64,000 bases of DNA from Cyprinus carpio (GCF_018340385.1 NC_056607.1:20796023-20860022), one strand, 5' to 3'. Positions 26,601-39,469 are shown, counted from the stretch's first letter. Made by a program: numbers and translations. Notes: generated by a model not told the origin, from the letters alone.

Positions 26601-26805
26601 TTATCTTCACTTTTAAAATATGTATGATTATTATCTGCATGTATCATTTTCTAGGGTCATGACCCCAGCAGTTTCATTTCTCCTGAGAGACTCGTGTAAC
26701 TGTAAGGACTGAACTCACCATCCTACATAAGCAGGTTTATACAGACAGCCAAACCTGAACAGCTCTCACCCAAGTTGATTTTTATGCTATACTGATAATA
26801 AAACA

Positions 26806-26866
26806 ATGGATCTTCACATAAGCTGCAATATAAAGCTGTTTTCACTTCTGTATCTGGCACTGCACT
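26806..26866 (+). CDS. leader exon of Ig light chain-like V segment
   Basis: ATG followed by 20 codons encodes a signal peptide (MDLHISCNIKLFSLLYLALH). It ends in phase 1 at a good donor (GTAAGT). A 317-base intron leads to the V exon, whose first two bases complete a Cys codon. This split-leader layout is standard for Ig and TCR V genes. An exact ATTTGCAT octamer, typical of Ig promoters, lies 440 bp upstream at 26364-26371, which is farther away than usual. Confidence 0.65.
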
Positions 26867-27183
26867 GTAAGTGGTTTAAACTCATATTCCTCCTCAAATA
26901 TTTTAAGTTTGCTATTTGATGTTTAAATAATATTGTTGTTTTTAATTGTATATGTTTTTTTTATTTTTACTTTACTACTGATTTATTTTAACTGCTTTTA
27001 AGGATTACATACCCATGAGTTAATTTAAAATATATAGGCTATATAATATATATATTTTTTTTAAGATCTCATGACTTTCCAATTTTACCAAACACTAATG
27101 ATATTGAGAATATTCATCATGATCTGAATATATTTCTTCATTATTTACTCTACATAAACGTTTCACTGTGCATGTAATTTCAG

Positions 27184-27518
27184 GCATTTTATGGAAGATT
27201 TCATTGAACGTCTCTGTGCAGCAGGGGCAAAATCCCACACTGAGATGCCCACTGATGCCCGACAGCAGCAAAGGGGTTTTGAGCTGGTATAAACAGACTC
27301 CATGGCACTTGCCACAGCTGATCCTCTCCTACAATATCACCAACATTTCACGGGTGCGCTATGGCACAGTACAGGACCACAGCAGATACGCTGTCTTAAC
27401 CAGGGAAGGGTTAAACCCTCGTCACTTCTTACAAATCATCACAACTTTACAAACTGACACTGGAACTTATTATTGCGGGTTTTCAGACAAAAACCAGATG
27501 CACATGTTTGACGACTGA
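27184..27518 (+). CDS. Ig light chain-like variable domain exon (sigma/L2 type)
   Basis: This exon encodes an open V-type Ig domain of about 110 residues. Landmarks are the first Cys in TLRCP, the tryptophan in LSWYKQ, a long CDR2 region (SYNITNISRVRYG) and the closing LQTDTGTYYCG. The short CDR1 and long CDR2 recall sigma light chains (teleost L2); NITR or TCR gamma V domains are alternatives. After the second Cys it reads FSDKNQMHMFDD and stops at 27516-27518. I find no recombination heptamer after the Cys codon and no FGxG J motif in the exon. With its leader it would make a 131-residue secreted V-only product, or it may be a V segment that has lost its recombination signal. Confidence 0.6.
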
Positions 27519-27980
27519 ATGCAAATGCTGCATTGTATATCATGTTTTAGATATTTACTGATCTTAAATGCATCCTTGTGCAAGTGAACTTTATTTATGG
27601 AAAACAATAGACTTTTTAATACTATATCATGCATTCTATTTTCCATCAGTGTCTATTTCATGAAAGCTATCTTTTTAATGTTCAAATATTTCTGGCTTGC
27701 ATTGCAAAACCTGCAAACTTTGCTCTAATTGGATTAGTTGGCTCCCAGGAGATCTGTGCAGAAGTGCTGCCAGTGTTGTGATAGAACGAGCATCTGTCTG
27801 GGCCAGTAAACCAACATTTGTTTACTTTCCTGTTTTTATGTCCCTCTTAACCGAATAACAGTCAAATATTTTAACACATGCACTGATACTTTATGGTGTA
27901 TAACAGAGAAGAAAAACAATATTTTCTTTTCAGCATATCATGGAAAAATATAAATAAACACAATAGCAACTGTGTACTAT

Positions 27981-28073
27981 ATATTATATTATATTATATT
28001 ATATTATATTATATTATATTATATTATATTATATTATATTATATTATATTATATTATATTATATTATATTATA
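27981..28073. repeat. (ATATT)n pentanucleotide tandem repeat
   Basis: About 18 nearly perfect ATATT units lie between the V exon and the J-like segment. The AT-rich block at 28140-28700 that follows belongs to the dispersed family also seen at 9870-10390. Confidence 0.95.
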
Positions 28074-29229
28074 AAAGTCAAACTAACAAAGCACTGCATC
28101 TGTGGATTAAAAAACCTATTAGACCTCGCTAGCATAAACTATGAAATGTAAATGATTTATTGTTATTTTGAAAAGAGAAAGATATGATTGTATAAAATAG
28201 CATAAACTAACACGGTGCCTGCCCAGCATTGGTTATTATTGTTGACTAACTAAAACTATAATAAAGGGGGGCAAAAAAACATTTTCATTACTTGAAATAA
28301 GATAAACAATAGCTGAAATAAAATAACATACTAAAAAAATCTAAATTTTTATATACTGTAGTTTAACTGTACTAAAAAAAATAAAAAAATAAAATAAAAT
28401 GTATAAAAACTATGTAGACAAAAATAAAATAATATAAATAATAAAAACTACAAAACACATAAACGATAACTGAAATAAAATAAAACATGAAAAACATTCT
28501 CAATTTTTATGTAGTTTAACTTGTAATTTACTTTAAAAAAAATTAATAAAAATGAATAAAAACTACGTAGACAAAAAAAAAATATTTAAATAAAATTGAA
28601 AAGAAAATGGGAAGTATAAAATAAAACTGATTAATTAGATAATAAATAAAATTATTAGCTATCAGTGATAGTAAAATAAAACTGCTGCAGACACCACTGA
28701 TTGTAAAATACTATTTAAAAAATATATTTTTAATTTTATAACATATGTTAAAATACAATTTTAAAGAGTTCATTGTAATAAAATATTTCTGTTAATATTA
28801 AAAACATGAATTTCCTAAAATGTGATTAATTTACCCTTTGAAGGAATCAACAGTGTAATGGTTGATTGCTTTTAAATGGACCATCTGCACACTGCATATG
28901 AGCACATGGGACGTTTCTCAACCGTCAGCCTCTGTGTCAACGTCATAAGAGTCAACACTGAATCAAATCAAGCTTCACTGGCTCTAGAGGGAAATTATAT
29001 CTCAGACAGCATTCGCTCACACACAATACATATAAAGAAATTAAATGAAACAGAAAAGAAATGAACAAGAATAGAAAGGCAACTAGTGTGATTCTCGTTA
29101 TTATCATCTCTCTTCTTCTGCTGCGGTAACACTTCAAAGCCAAAATCGAATAAATCAGTGAATGTCTTGATCATGTAGCTCAGTGGAGATTTCTTTTACA
29201 GCATTGCTTCAGGTGAGAAGGACACAATG

Positions 29230-29269
29230 AACCAGATGTTTAGCAGAGGACTTCGACTTATTGTGGAAG
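29230..29269 (+). CDS. J-like segment (FSRG variant of FGxG)
   Basis: The frame reads NQMFSRGLRLIVE and ends at a donor (GTAAG) at 29270, exactly as a light-chain J segment does. The phenylalanine-led bulge is FSRG rather than FGxG. Departure from the diglycine bulge is a known trait of sigma-type J segments. Upstream, CACAATG at 29223-29229 is in the heptamer place but differs from CACTGTG at two positions, and no nonamer is clear. Rearrangement is therefore doubtful. Confidence 0.5.
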
Positions 29270-29342
29270 GTAAGAGATGCTTTCAAGAAGTTTAGAAATG
29301 TGGTTTTGCTCAGTTTATACTCATCATAAACATGTTTTTCAG

Positions 29343-29689
29343 TTCCTCACATCCGTGTTGATCGCCAGGTGACTCCGAAAGTGCATGTTCTTCTCCCTGC
29401 TGGAGGTCAGAAGCAGCGATCAGAGGGAGCGACGCTGGCGTGTGTCATCAGTCTAAAGCGCTGAGGATCACATGGAAGGTAAATGGAGCAACAGGTCTGA
29501 AAAACACACGCCAGCTCTCCACAAGTGCACAGAGAGCCTGGAGGCACATTCTCGGCAGTGGGACTGTATTCTGTTCTGGCTCATAAATGGAGTGGTGAAA
29601 ATATGTACAGATGTGAGGTAACATACAAAGCGGCGTTTCACTATGATAAGGCAGAGTCGTCTCTCTGCAGTCCTCCTGAGAGACTGTAA
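29343..29689 (+). pseudogene. Ig light chain-like constant domain, frameshifted
   Basis: After a 73-base intron and a clear acceptor, the frame from the J continues as PKVHVLLPAGGQ and SEGATLACVIS, the start of an Ig C1 domain, then meets TGA at 29462-29464. One frame over, ALRITWKVNGAT continues the domain, with the tryptophan of the C strand. A second frame change is needed to reach the end, SVLAHKWSGENMYRCEVTYK, with the EW-like and second-Cys landmarks. The tail is SSLCSPPERL, with a Cys near the C-terminus as in light chains, and TAA at 29687-29689. At least two frameshifts make this a broken constant exon unless they are assembly errors. Confidence 0.6.
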
Positions 29690-29858
29690 CTGTGTCCTGG
29701 GTTAGAGGTTCTCTAAATTGCATGAGATCCATCTGCTGACCGCTGAGCTGGAGCTCATATTTCACTTAAAAATCTAAAGATGGGAAAAAAGGACAATATA
29801 TTTTCTAAAGTAACTTTGTTTCTAAAAACTAAAGAAAGTCTAAAGAATTCTAGATTTT

Positions 29859-29947
<89 letters not shown>

Positions 29948-30329
29948 ATAAATGTAATGATTCACATAAAAACAGGCTTCATTTTCTTTAAACATATTAT
30001 TATTATTATTATTATTATCTTAAATTTGCCATGAAACTGACTGTATATTCTGTTTTGTTTTGTTTTATTTTGTTTCTTTGGTTAGATAGCCACATTATTC
30101 ATTAATAAATCTGTTTTTAAATGAATTCAGAATATTTGTATTATTATTTTCACAATATTTTCTCATTACAGCAGATGCATTTGGATGTTTTCCTTGTGTA
30201 GTTCTCATTATTCTTAATGATGATTCTAATTATTCTAATACAGTGGTTTTTAATCAAATCATCATAATCTGAAGCTAGCAAAACAAAATACTGCAATGGT
30301 ATTTAAACATGTAATGGTTCCTGTAAGCA

Positions 30330-30369
<40 letters not shown>

Positions 30370-30651
30370 GTTGTTGTTATTGTTATTGTTATTATTATTA
30401 TTATTTCCTTCAATTTGTCCTGAAAACTATATATACGTTTATATACTTTTTGTTTTGTTTTGCAACTCTTCCTTGATTAGCTAGCCAAGCAAAAAAACAA
30501 AAACAAAAAAAAACATAATGTTATTGCACAGTGCATATCTTTCTACACAATGATGTTAAAGAAATCTGTATACTAGCTACTTCATATATTTAATATGATA
30601 TATATTAACACATCCAACAATGCCTCTATATATACATGCTATATATTAACT

Positions 30652-30685
<34 letters not shown>

Positions 30686-30712
30686 CGTGAGTGCGTGTGT
30701 GCGTGCGCGTGT

Positions 30713-30766
<54 letters not shown>

Positions 30767-31974
30767 AATATAATGTAAAATGATATTAATAATAAACTGT
30801 ATAACAATGGGGGGGACTATTTTTAGAGACCTATTTGATGTGGCTACCACAGCTTTCAATATTTAAAAAAAGGATGCAAAAAATGCTACAAAAGTATCAA
30901 ATGTTCATTGTTCAGTCCTACCATCCAACAATGGCTCATGTGCAACATCAGTGTAAAGTTGGTCTGCAGTGACTACATCTGATGTACCACAAGAGGGCGC
31001 TAGAGGTTTAATGTAAGACCTGTTTACTGAAAACTTCAATCAAAGGTCATGAGAAGGGCAGCTCAGAGACCAGACACTTCTTGCTCTCAGAAACAGTTGG
31101 CGTGCCACTTGTTCCTTTCTCTTCTTTTCCAAACTTCTTCAAGTCTAACTCGAATATTATTAGGATAATATAATAAACATGCCTAATCAGTTTCTCCTTT
31201 GACTTCAATGGCAAAAATGTTCCTAACGTGAGCTGGAAAACACAAAAACAGATTTCCGAGATTTATTATTTCAAATGGGTTTGTAACCAATTGTCCAATT
31301 ATATTTGTTTAAAATGTGAACCAACATAAATCAGTTACTTATGCTTTCCTACAAAATCATGAGTCATTAGTCCAGCCCTTGTTGATAAATAACAAAGATA
31401 TTCATGAACGCTGGAAAATAAACTTGTGTGTTCACTACTATATGTAACAAAAACACTAGCGCTCTAAAATATAATGACTATGTGATATAGTGCATAAATT
31501 TATCCATAGGCGGAGCGTGTGTTAGGCTGGGATTAGTAAAAATGCCCCTGCACAAATTAAATCTATTATGTCTGTTGCTAACAAAGTTTAAATGGATAGT
31601 TTAAATCAGCCTATGTATGATGTATGTAGGCCTAAGTATGGGATTCATTTCGCAGTGTAGACAGCTTCAGTGATTATAACGATAGTTTTGTTTTTTGACA
31701 GTGCGATTGATCAAAGTTAGTGATAAAGTCATTTCTGTAGCCTACATCATTTATTCGCCATTTGAATAACTGTGGGAAGGAAACGTTATCAATTTCTAAT
31801 GTTTTAATTAAATGGTAATCACATTTAATACAAATTCAGTCCCATTAAACATATTTACATGACACCCATGTCTGGTTCTTGCCTAAAAAGACAGGTTTAT
31901 GATGTTTGTATTTAATAGATTTGGCTGCTTTTAGCCTCACCCTCCACCTATGTATTTGGTCAAATGTTCATTAT
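29690..31974. repeat. microsatellite-rich intergenic stretch
   Basis: (AT)n lies at 29860-29943, (ATT)n at 29991-30017 and 30330-30406, and a compound (GT)n/(GC)-interrupted run at 30654-30765. No gene can be supported between them; the poly-leucine and IYIY frames are repeat artefacts. Confidence 0.85.
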
Positions 31975-32476
31975 TAGAGTTCAGTTTTCTAGTTAACTAT
32001 CGAGTTGAATTGAATAAGGTAAATGATGTTACGCCATATTGTTTATGAGCTGTTTAAACACTGACTGAGCCATTACACAAGACGTGAGACATTTTGGTAA
32101 GGTGTTCTTTCAGCATACCTTCTGAAGTTCATTCATGTTTACTTCGTGCTGTGACTAGTAGTAAAGATGAACAGATGATGGTTCTTTATCTGAGTTCATT
32201 ATCTGAGATCTGTCACGACGCATTAAAGAGCACCAAAACGGTATTTATTCTCTGAATTTTGCAATAATATTGGCTGCAATTTTGTTTCATATCAGAAGTG
32301 ACAAAACACAAAACTTATTGCGATTTATTAGATGGAAAAAAACTAAATAAAAAAAAACTAATAAATACGGCAATTGTCATGTGTCAACCGAAAACAGCAT
32401 CGATCAAGAATTGATATCGGTTTATAAAAATAAGAACTGATTAATATCTAGTGATCAAAATTTCAACCCAGCCTTA
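31975..32476 (+). mobile_element. right half of the same hAT-like repeat family
   Basis: It contains TTTCAGCATACCTTCTGAAG and GTGCTGTGACTAGTAGTAAA, shared nearly exactly with 45180-45245, and ends TTTCAACCCAGCCTTA, the inverted counterpart of the left end at 26126. It is in the same orientation as the left half. Confidence 0.55.
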
Positions 32477-33140
32477 AAAACATGTTTTATCTGCATCACT
32501 TTTATAAATGAATGCATCTAATAGATACTATAGAGTTGATAGGAATGAATTGGTGTCTGATGCTCAGATTCTATGGGGGCTGATCAGGGAAAGTAATCCA
32601 GCAGTTCTGAGTATGCAGCTATAGACAGTTCTGCTGACTACACTGAAGTGTGACACGGCTCATGCTCACATGGAGACATGAGAAGCATAAACAATATCTA
32701 TTAAAAGTTGCAAACACTGATGTTTTTGCTTACTTTGAGCATTCGATTAAATGTGAATTAATCAATACCTAACATTTCTGTGCTGGTGTGAGCATGTGTT
32801 AGTTCTGGTGTGATAGTCTACTTGGGGAAAACAAACTAGAACAGGGTTTAAATATTAGCATGGCCAGAGGAACAGTAGCTTTCAGTTTTTTCAGTACAAC
32901 CTAAATGACTAATCTAGAGAACATCAGTGGCGTAGCGATTCAGAAATGCTGTCAGATGAGTGGAGGTCCTGTTCAACAGGTTCCTCTCTCTGTTTTGAGG
33001 GACAGACCTCGACATCCTCAGAGATGAAGGTTGGTTAACCCACAGAATAAATCTGACACTGAAATGACATAAAAATTAATTTTTATCTTTCCATCCGGCA
33101 ATACACAGCAAAAATGCCTGATATTTTTTTATATAAATCA

Positions 33141-33194
<54 letters not shown>

Positions 33195-33867
33195 ACACAT
33201 GGTATATAACTGGTAAAGTCTCTAATGCTTACCAAGACTGCATTTATTTGAACAAAATACAGTAAAAACAATAACATCATGAAATATTATTTTAATTTAA
33301 AATAACTTTTTTCCTGTTCTATTTTAATATATACTTTATTCCTGTGATGGTAAAACTGAGTTTTCAGCATCATTGCAGTGCTGAAGAAACATTTCTTATT
33401 ACTATCAGTGCTGAAAACAGTGCCTGACTGTTTTTTTTTTTTTTCAGGATTTTTTGATGAATATAAAGCTTTGGAACATTATAAATGTCTGTACTGTCAC
33501 ATCTGATCATTTTATTGAATCATTGCTTAATGAAAGTATTAATTTCTTTCAAATAGTGTAAAATGTAAAACCCTATTGTTAAATGATGAAATAATATTTA
33601 ATTAAATACTTAAATAATAATGAAAAAAAAAATATGCTTAGAGAGTTTGTGTGTGCGTAAGTAAATATGCGGATATAATGAATGTGTACTGGAGTTTTCA
33701 ATATTTAAAAATGATGAAAAAATGCCACATTTAGCCCAAACATATTGTGCATTATATTTCAAATCTTCTGAATCCATGTGATATTTTAAATATATTAATA
33801 TTATTTTTAAATATTAACTGAAAGGTATTTCCCTCAGGAATAGGATTTTTTTTTCTTTGCCCCTTAA
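32477..33867. other. intergenic; (GT)n at 33144-33192 and a dispersed repeat
   Basis: A perfect GT microsatellite is followed at about 33220-33480 by a reverse copy of the AAATAAATGCAG repeat (here ACTGCATTTATTTGAAC). I see no gene. Confidence 0.6.
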
Positions 33868-34565
33868 ATGGATAGTTCACCCAAAAATGAAAATTCTGTC
33901 ATTAATTACTCACCCTCATGTAGTTCCAAACCCGTAAGACCTTTGTTCATCTTCAGAGCACAAATTAAGATATTTCTGATGCATTCTGAGAGCTCTCTGA
34001 CCCTCCAGAGACAGCAAGGATCCTAACACGATCAATGCTCAGAAACATAGTAAAGACATAGTTAAAATCATCCATGTGACATCAGTGGTTCAACCGTAAT
34101 TTTACGAAGCTACGAGAATACTTTTTGTGCACAAAGAAAACAAAAATAATGACTTTATTCAACAATTTGTCTCCTCTGCAACACCCTTTAGTGTCATTTT
34201 GGAGAGTATCACATATGTAAACAACATATGCAACGTATGTACGCGGATACATTGTTTACATTCTTTACGCTTTGATTTGAACGTAAACAACGTATCCGTG
34301 TACATACAATGCATACGTTGTTTTACAAAAAGTATTCTTGTAGCTTTGTAAAATTAACCACTGATGTCACATGGATTATTTTAACGATGTCCACTCTACG
34401 TTTCTGGACCTTGATCGTGTACGGATCCGTGCAGACTATGGAGGGTCAGAGAGCTCTCGGAATGCATCAAACATATCTTAATTTGTGTTCTGAAGATCAA
34501 CAAAGGTCTTACGGGTTTGGAACGACATGAGGGTGAGTATTTTCATTTTTGGGTGAACTACCCCT
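33868..34565. mobile_element. TTAA-flanked fold-back MITE (698 bp)
   Basis: It is bounded by TTAA at 33864-33867 and 34566-34569, with ends ATGGATAGTTCACCCAAAAA and the inverted TTTTTGGGTGAACTACCCC. The two halves mirror each other through the whole length, down to a centre near 34270 flanked by GATACATTGTTTAC and GTAAACAACGTATC. It is the longest member of the family here. Confidence 0.75.
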
Positions 34566-34569
34566 TTAA

Positions 34570-35932
34570 CACATTAGTCTCAATAATGCACAAAATTCCC
34601 GATACTTTAATGTCATTTAAAGCATCCTTTAGGTTTGTAAATCGAGTTTTCTTCTTCAAAAAAGAAAAGACAGCGCTACATCAGATCAAATCGGTCCCCT
34701 GTCTCTGTATGAGCTCATCTCAGCGTCTGACAGCATGTGTGTAACACACAGACAAACTGATGGACATTGGGAAGTGTCAGCCGGCCCACACTCACTTCCC
34801 ACCTCTCTCTCTCTCTTGCCCTTAAGAGAGAATGGTGAGTAATGCTGGCGGCTTTCCAGGCTGCTATTTACATGTCTGCACTGTGGAAGCGAAACCGGTC
34901 TGAACCAGTGCATACCGACTCGCAGTGCCTTTCCAGAAGTCTGTTCACTCACACTCTCTCTCCATCTCTCTGTGTCATTGATTCAGATGTAGGAGCGCAT
35001 GAACTTCCCTCAAGTTCTCTGGTGACATTCTGTCTCCTGGAAGGGTCTATGGGACAGATTCCTGAGAAGTGTAAGAGGATCCCCACTTGATCCCAGCTGA
35101 CCGAGGGGTTGTGGAGTCCAGGTGTCTTTTCAGTTGTGTAATATATAACGTGTCATGGGGACGTCACAGCTCTTAATTTGCACAGGCATGTCTCAAACAT
35201 TTCTGAGATTGCATGACTCAGTCACATCCATGTCAGGAAAGGAAGAAAAAGTCCAGACTATCATTTTTGTTAGTGTCCCCAACTATACACTGCTGATATG
35301 TGACAGAATTAGAATACACTTTTACTGAATGTGCTGCATGTGCAGGACGCCGTGTCCGATTCGTAAATGAATCGCTTTATTGAATCGGTTCCTTTCAGTG
35401 ATTCGCTCTAATAGAGTTGCGAAAGTAACTGCTTTAGTTTTGGTTTATGAATGGATGCTTTGTACAATCTGGCTGTTTTATTTATATTGTTATACAGGCT
35501 AATATATTTCAATAACAACTGTAAAAAAATATTTCAACTGAACATCAAGACAGTTTCATTCACAAATCTATGTTTATAAAGTTTTCCCTTGTTCTTCTTA
35601 TGAACATGAAAAATTAATATTTTTAATATTTTAGTATTACTGAGATATTATTAATAAAATGTTTTATTAATATTTTTAATTCTTTTTTTATTTCTATATT
35701 TCCCATTTTTATTTTAATTTATAGTCTTTTTTTATTCTAAAAGTTTTTAGTTTTAGTTATTTTATTACATCAAGTTAGACTAAATAAAAATATAAATATA
35801 ATTAGGTAAAAATACAAAGTTATATATAGGCCTATATATGTATAATTTAGTTAACTTTTATTTCAAGTAACAAAAATGTTTTAATTGGTTTTATTTTTAG
35901 TTTCAGTTTTTCCGAACTATAATAATCTTTTC

Positions 35933-35985
<53 letters not shown>

Positions 35986-36940
35986 TTTTATAATATAATA
36001 ATCATTTTAAAAAAAATAATAATGAAAAATGCCTTGCTGAGACTTCTGGGAACATTAAGTCTCTAAAATAATCACATACGGACCTCATCTCCACTGGAAC
36101 TCAGCCAGACCACATGAATCTACATAACAGTCAAATAAGGGTTTTACAAGCAAATATATGTTTCATAACAATGAGAATAAAATCTGGCATCCTTCACGTG
36201 TGGTGTATTTCCATAAGCAGCCCTCTAATATTCCTCATTTAAGCAAGTGTGCTGCTTTATACGGATTGCCTGTTATTTACAGTTGTGGTGGGGGGAGGGT
36301 CGCGACCTCTGACCTCTGTCAGTAAGTCATCAAAAGCACATCCAGGAGCAGAGGTCGTTTTCAACCCTCTGATCCTAAAGGTGTCATTCATCTGGGCTTC
36401 TTCTGTACTTCAGACTAATTTACAGCCTCTGGCCAGTTGTCTGAGCTGCCTTTTCATCAGGTTAAAAAAAAAGAGGGAAAATATGTCGTTGGTTCATTTA
36501 AAGAAATGACTCAGAGTACAAAGAGTTTGACCAGCTGTTTTCCATTACATGGTTTTGGCTGTAATTATGTTTTTTTCCAAAATATTATTATATTTCTGGA
36601 CATTTTGTTTTTCTCTCTTCCATAAAAAAATACTACAACAACAACAAAAAACATTCATTTGAAATTGCACTGTAAAAACGAAAAGAAAAAAAAAAAAACG
36701 GTTTCATTCATTCTACTTCAAGACTTCACATTTTCACTTTCTTTTTATGTATTTTTTAGTTTTTTTAATTGTGACATTTAAAAATTACTCTTAATGCAAG
36801 GCAGAGTTGACCAGCTGTTTTCCATTAAATGGTTTTTGGCTGTAAATATTTTTTTTCCTAAATCTTGTTATATTTTAGGACATTTAGTTTTTCTCTCTTA
36901 CTTTAAAAAAAGAAAAAACATTTAATTGAATTGCAGTGTT

Positions 36941-36979
<39 letters not shown>

Positions 36980-37821
36980 TTAAGTTGTCAATAAAACTAA
37001 TTATTGGAGTATGTCTGACAAGAAAATACTGTTTCAGCCTTTCTACTTCAAAATTTCCCTTTTTTTATTTGTGAATTAAAAAAAATACATAAAAACATAA
37101 CTGAATAAAAGGCAGAGTTTGATCAGCTATTTTTTTTTCATTACATGCTTTTGGCTACAACTCATTTTTTCCTAAATCTTCTCTAATTTCTGGTCATTTT
37201 ATTTTTCTTTCTTGCCATAAAACAATATAGGAATTTGCTCTGTAAAATTTCATTTTTGTATGTTACTTGCTGTTTCTTTCTTTCTTTCTTTATTTTGTAA
37301 TTCATTGTGGAATTTACAAGCAATTTCTGAGTGAAAAGGCTTTCTACACCAACATTTTTTTTAAGTGTGTTGGGAATTTGACCGAATTAACACCCTAAAT
37401 TTTCAGCATAGAGAGAAAAATGGAGAGAAAAGACCCTAAATGCTGTCAGAACTTTTGTGGATAAACACCCTGTGTTTCCTGTAACACTGCATAACAGCTG
37501 TGCTCAGCTTCCTGCTGGGATTCTCTTCCCCAGCTCCTGTTTCCCCACGCAGCTGACACAATGCAGAGAGGGTCACAGGACAGACTGCAGACAGATGCTC
37601 ACCGTGCCAGCTAGAAGTTTCTGGAACACTGTGCCACTGTGTGCGCTGTGCTTCCTTGATGCCATAAATGTTAATTGATTATTCTAATCAAAAACAATCC
37701 CTTACAAAAATGCACCACAGTTATGACAATAAAACTGTAGTAACTTTGATTTAGCCATTACTGTGATTAAAACAAAATGGGACAATGATAGTAAAAGTTT
37801 CTTACAATGCTGGTAGAATGG

Positions 37822-37884
<63 letters not shown>

Positions 37885-39174
37885 ATTTTATATAACATAT
37901 AATACCATTTTCAGCCAGTTTTAATTTAATGACTCAAAATGTCATGTGGTGTAGCCATTAAGTAAAATACATAACATATTTTCATATCGCATTTTAAAAA
38001 TACCGTAAGGATATATTAAGAATTTCTAAAGCTGACGTGACATCCGTAATGGAAAGCAAGCACTCAGGGACCCAAACTGAGCATAATATGGACCAGGCCA
38101 AGTTGTCCCCTTCCAAGACTGTTCCACGAAAGGACAAACAAGGTGTGAGCTGAGCTGCCGTCTCCATCTCTCACCCTGGACCACAGCCAAGCAAATGCGG
38201 AGTGAACCAGAGTAAGCCAGTACGACAGAGATCCCTGTAACCTCGCACCCGAACCCCTCTGACCGCTCCGGACTCACAGACACATGCTGGCACTTCCTGC
38301 CCCACTCTGTCAGTCTCATTCTCACTCTTTTTCCCTTATGCCACTTCCAGGACAAATATATGACATGTTTTTCTCACTGTTTCCTGCTGCTTCTAAGTTG
38401 TAAGATAATCATAATGTTAGTTACTCTTTAAAAAAAAATAAGTATTTTAAAACAAAAGTAGCTAACTACACTGAAGCCATTTAATGGGGGTAATAGCTTT
38501 TATTTTGAGATATTAACATAGGGTTATAGTAGTTAACTAAAACTAACACTGAAACTAAAGTTATGTTACTTGAAATAAATGTTATCTGAAATAAAATAAC
38601 ATTTATTTTAGCTATATTCTTTACTTGATGTACTAAAATAACTCAAACTGAAATAAACATTAATAAAATAAATTATACAGACATATTAAAAAAAAACTAC
38701 TATTCATCAAATGACAAAAAATGCACCAAATTATCCAAACTTAAAATTATCAAAATTAAAATAAAAACAAAATATATAAAATAAAAACTGGTTCAAAACA
38801 ATAACAACTACTAAAATAACACTGTATTACCAAAAACATATGTATGACTTCAATATGAGCTGAATATGTAAACCATATTAAATTTCATATACATTTTTCT
38901 AAATAGAACAAAACTACAGAAACACTCAACTTTCTACATTTTTCTTGAAAAACAGTTGCTGGTACCCATTGACTTCCATAGTATGGAACAAATACTATGG
39001 CTGTCAATGGGGCCCAGAAACTCTTCAGTTACTGAAACTTTTCAAAATATCTTCTTTTATGTTCAACAGAAGAAAGAAACCCACACAGGTTTGGAACAAC
39101 ATGGGAATGAGTAAATGATGGGAGACTTGTTAACAAAATAGAAAATATAGAATTACTAGAAAATCTATGCTTAA
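34570..39174. other. intergenic, no gene seen; microsatellites and AT-rich repeats
   Basis: It holds (GT)n at 35935-35982, (AT)n at 36944-36974 and 37824-37882, and AT-rich dispersed repeats at 35640-35920 and 38520-38830. Two similar 'GACCAGCTGTTTTCCATTA' segments (about 36528 and 36810) and a looser third (about 37115) look like a local triplication of about 300 bp. The open frames are short and domain-free. Confidence 0.5.
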
Positions 39175-39465
39175 ACGGATAAATCACCCAAAAACCTAAA
39201 TTCTGCCATCATTAAACAAACCTGTGTGAGTTTCTTTCTTCTGCTCAACATAAAAGTAATTTTGAAGAATACTGGTCCCCATTTACTTCCATAGTATGGA
39301 GAAAAACACTGTGGATGTCAATGGGGACCAGAAACCATTTGGTTACCCACAATCTTTAAAAAATATAGTTTGTGCTCAAAAGAAGAAAGCAACCTCTACA
39401 GGTTTGAAACAACTTGAGGGAGAGTAAATGATAAAAGAATTAAAATTTTTGGATGAATTATTCCT
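39175..39465. mobile_element. TTAA-flanked MITE, diverged member (291 bp)
   Basis: TTAA at 39171-39174 and 39466-39469 bounds ends ACGGATAAATCACCCAAAAA and TTTTTGGATGAATTATTCCT. The inner part (ACTTCCATAGTATGGA, AGAAGAAAG) also resembles 38935-39125 just upstream, a second, end-less relative. Confidence 0.65.
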
Positions 39466-39469
39466 TTAA

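Noticed and set aside
27487..27495. exact recombination nonamer ACAAAAACC in the V exon tail
   Set aside because: No CACAGTG-like heptamer lies 12 or 23 bases before it, and that region is framework 3 coding sequence. Likely chance.
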